In this document: one piece after another, positions 62,882-64,000 of the stretch
Numbering within the stretch: position 1 is the first letter of the stretch
How the letters are laid out: every line of letters starts with the position of its first letter
From: Rossellomorea sp. AcN35-11
GTDB lineage: Bacteria > Bacillota > Bacilli > Bacillales > Bacillaceae_B
Length of the DNA stretch: 64,000 nt
Reading direction: 5' to 3'
NCBI GenBank assembly: GCA_030388825.1
Contig: CP128836.1
Coordinates: 186,001 to 250,000, forward strand
Translations under genes and position numbers: made by a program
The notes under the pieces: generated by a model
The model's input: only the letters and a program-made list of their open reading frames with translations
What the model was told of the DNA's origin: nothing
Database searches by the model: none

Positions 62882-62931
62882 ACCTGACAAATAAACCTCC
62901 TTAGGGAAGGTCTATTTTGTCAGGTTTTTTT
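62882..62931 (+). terminator. Leader terminator of glycosyltransferase gene
   Basis: ACCTGACAA-ATAAACCTCC pairs with GGAAGGTCTATTTTGTCAGGT (one bulge) and runs into seven T residues. The promoter would lie in 62815-62847 (a TAAACT at 62842 with TTTACA 19 bases upstream, weak). The ATG is 48 bases after the terminator. The 170 bases between this and the CBS gene hold nothing else I can assign. Confidence 0.75.
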
Positions 62932-62978
62932 GTTTGTTTTATAGGATCTTCATCAGAGGGGAGAGACAAGAGCTCGTA

Positions 62979-64000
62979 ATGGCGAAAAAAACATTAATCA
63001 TTTCTCAGAATTTTTACCCAGAGATAGGCAGCGCGGGTAACAGAATCAAAAATATATACAAACAACTGAATGGAAAAGTCGGAAAGGTCAATGTTCTGAC
63101 AACATCTCCAACGTACCCAAATAGGAATATATATGATGATAAACAATTTTGGGATGATGAATCTCTAAATCATGATCACGACAATGTTACCCGCATAAAA
63201 GTGTCCAACAAAAAGTATTCTTCAAGCATCATTAATCGCCTTTTCTATTACTTAGAAATCACTTTTAAGATGATCCTATTCATCCTAAAAGACAAGAATA
63301 CATATGATATTGTTTTTGTTTCTTCTCCCCCCATATTCATTGGGTTTGTAGGTCTGATCGCCAAACGTAGATACAGAGCAAAATTGATTACAGACATAAG
63401 GGATTTATGGCCTGAGTCATTGAAAGGAGTAGGAGTCTTTAACTATCCCTTCATTCTTTACATCTTCGGCTTGTTAGAAAAGTTATTATATAAAGCTTCA
63501 GATGAAATCATTGTGAATAGCAAAGGGTTTATTGAACACATTCAGAAAAAAGCTAATCCTGAGAAAGAAAAGATCACTCATATCCCCAATGCAGCTTTAG
63601 AAGAAGAGATTTATTCCATAGCGAAAGAACCTGATGAGTTTAGGGTTATTTATGCCGGTAACATCGGCCTAGCGCAGGACGAAAAGATATTGATGGCCTT
63701 AGCTCGTAATTTAACTAACTACAATATCCAATTAACAATTATAGGATATGGATACAATCGCCAACTGCTAGAGAAAAAAGTAAAGGAATACGGACTGAAA
63801 AACGTCCAATTTATCAAACCCAAAACACGTAAACATACCCTGGAATTAATTCGCCAGCACGATATAGGTATTGTCACGTTAAACGACAAAGAGGTATTTG
63901 ATACAGTCCTCCCGGGCAAAGTGATCGATTATATGACATGCGGAGTGCCTATAGTGGCATCAGTATCAGGTTTCTCAAAGGAAGTTATCCAAAAAGCTGA
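62979..64000 (+). CDS. Glycosyltransferase family 4 (WbuB/WcaI-like), 3' end outside window
   Basis: Open from ATG 62979 (GAGGGGAGAG upstream) to the window edge, 340 residues so far. GT4 features: N-terminal LIISQNFYPEIGSAGNR with the Gly-rich acceptor loop, VSSPPIFIGFVG, TDIRDLWPESL, then the C-terminal domain VIYAGNIGLAQDE and the nucleotide-sugar site DTVLPGKVIDYMTCGVPIVAS. Such enzymes build surface polysaccharide or glycosylate flagella or pili. Genes beyond the window would tell which. Confidence 0.88.
   Translation, partial: MAKKTLIISQNFYPEIGSAGNRIKNIYKQLNGKVGKVNVLTTSPTYPNRNIYDDKQFWDDESLNHDHDNVTRIKVSNKKYSSSIINRLFYYLEITFKMILFILKDKNTYDIVFVSSPPIFIGFVGLIAKRRYRAKLITDIRDLWPESLKGVGVFNYPFILYIFGLLEKLLYKASDEIIVNSKGFIEHIQKKANPEKEKITHIPNAALEEEIYSIAKEPDEFRVIYAGNIGLAQDEKILMALARNLTNYNIQLTIIGYGYNRQLLEKKVKEYGLKNVQFIKPKTRKHTLELIRQHDIGIVTLNDKEVFDTVLPGKVIDYMTCGVPIVASVSGFSKEVIQKA

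Noticed and set aside
1..64000. Prophage or insertion sequences
   Set aside because: No capsid, portal, terminase, tail, integrase or transposase genes, and no terminal inverted repeats were seen.
1..64000. tRNA or rRNA genes
   Set aside because: No cloverleaf-like segment with conserved T-loop bases and no rRNA-like stretch was noticed in the gaps; a tRNAscan run would settle it.

Overview
The DNA is AT-rich, with strong AGGAGG-type ribosome sites, Gram-positive protein families (YkyA, YerB/DUF3048, RsfA, AcuB-like, YviE) and SigD/FlgM flagellar control. This points to a Bacillaceae-like host. The window also holds an iteron origin flanked by two replication-initiator-like genes, together with its own primase, SSB, beta clamp and SNF2 helicase. 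I therefore infer a large plasmid or chromid rather than an ordinary chromosome segment; this is inference, because no chromosomal backbone comparison could be made.

Layout: (1) 1-6006, the end of flhA, then flhF (frameshifted), flhG, cheA, cheW, sigD and a small membrane protein. (2) 6291-9457, a replication set: zinc-finger primase-like protein, ssb, dnaN. (3) 9633-10292, a YkyA-type lipoprotein. (4) 10571-33074, a long type IV pilus operon: pilT, pilB, pilC, two major-type pilins, minor pilins, PilM/PilN/PilO-like assembly proteins, a PilX-like protein and a PrsA-like protein, ending in two giant (about 1,840 aa) secreted paralogs. Each giant fuses a LexA/signal-peptidase-like Ser/Lys domain to RCC1 propeller repeats and Ig/FN3-like domains. 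(5) 33359-44893, an accessory region with two unusual C5-methyltransferase-like genes, an M14 carboxypeptidase, a YerB-like lipoprotein, an MscS channel, an RsfA-like regulator and a PAPS-reductase-like protein. (6) 44900-48843, the replication origin and two Rep candidates. (7) 48965-51823, an SNF2 helicase and an acetyltransferase. (8) 52021-58699, the late flagellar operon flgM-flgN-flgK-flgL-yviE-flaG-fliD-fliS-fliT behind a SigD-type promoter. (9) 58940-64000, small proteins, a polysaccharide deacetylase, the prepilin peptidase that would serve the distant pilus operon, an AcuB-like CBS protein and the start of a glycosyltransferase.

How the parts work together: one replicon appears to carry its own flagellar/chemotaxis circuit (with private sigma and anti-sigma factors) and a complete type IV pilus machine with giant surface proteins. 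It also carries replication and DNA-modification proteins that look wired to the beta clamp through C-terminal QLxLF-like peptides. The most striking regulatory theme is that a strong intrinsic terminator sits between promoter and start codon, or directly in front of a ribosome site, in about a dozen places. This suggests operon-wide attenuation or processive antitermination. Five genes are broken by one extra base in a homopolymer, always in the same direction. That may be systematic sequence error, slippage-dependent expression, or real decay.
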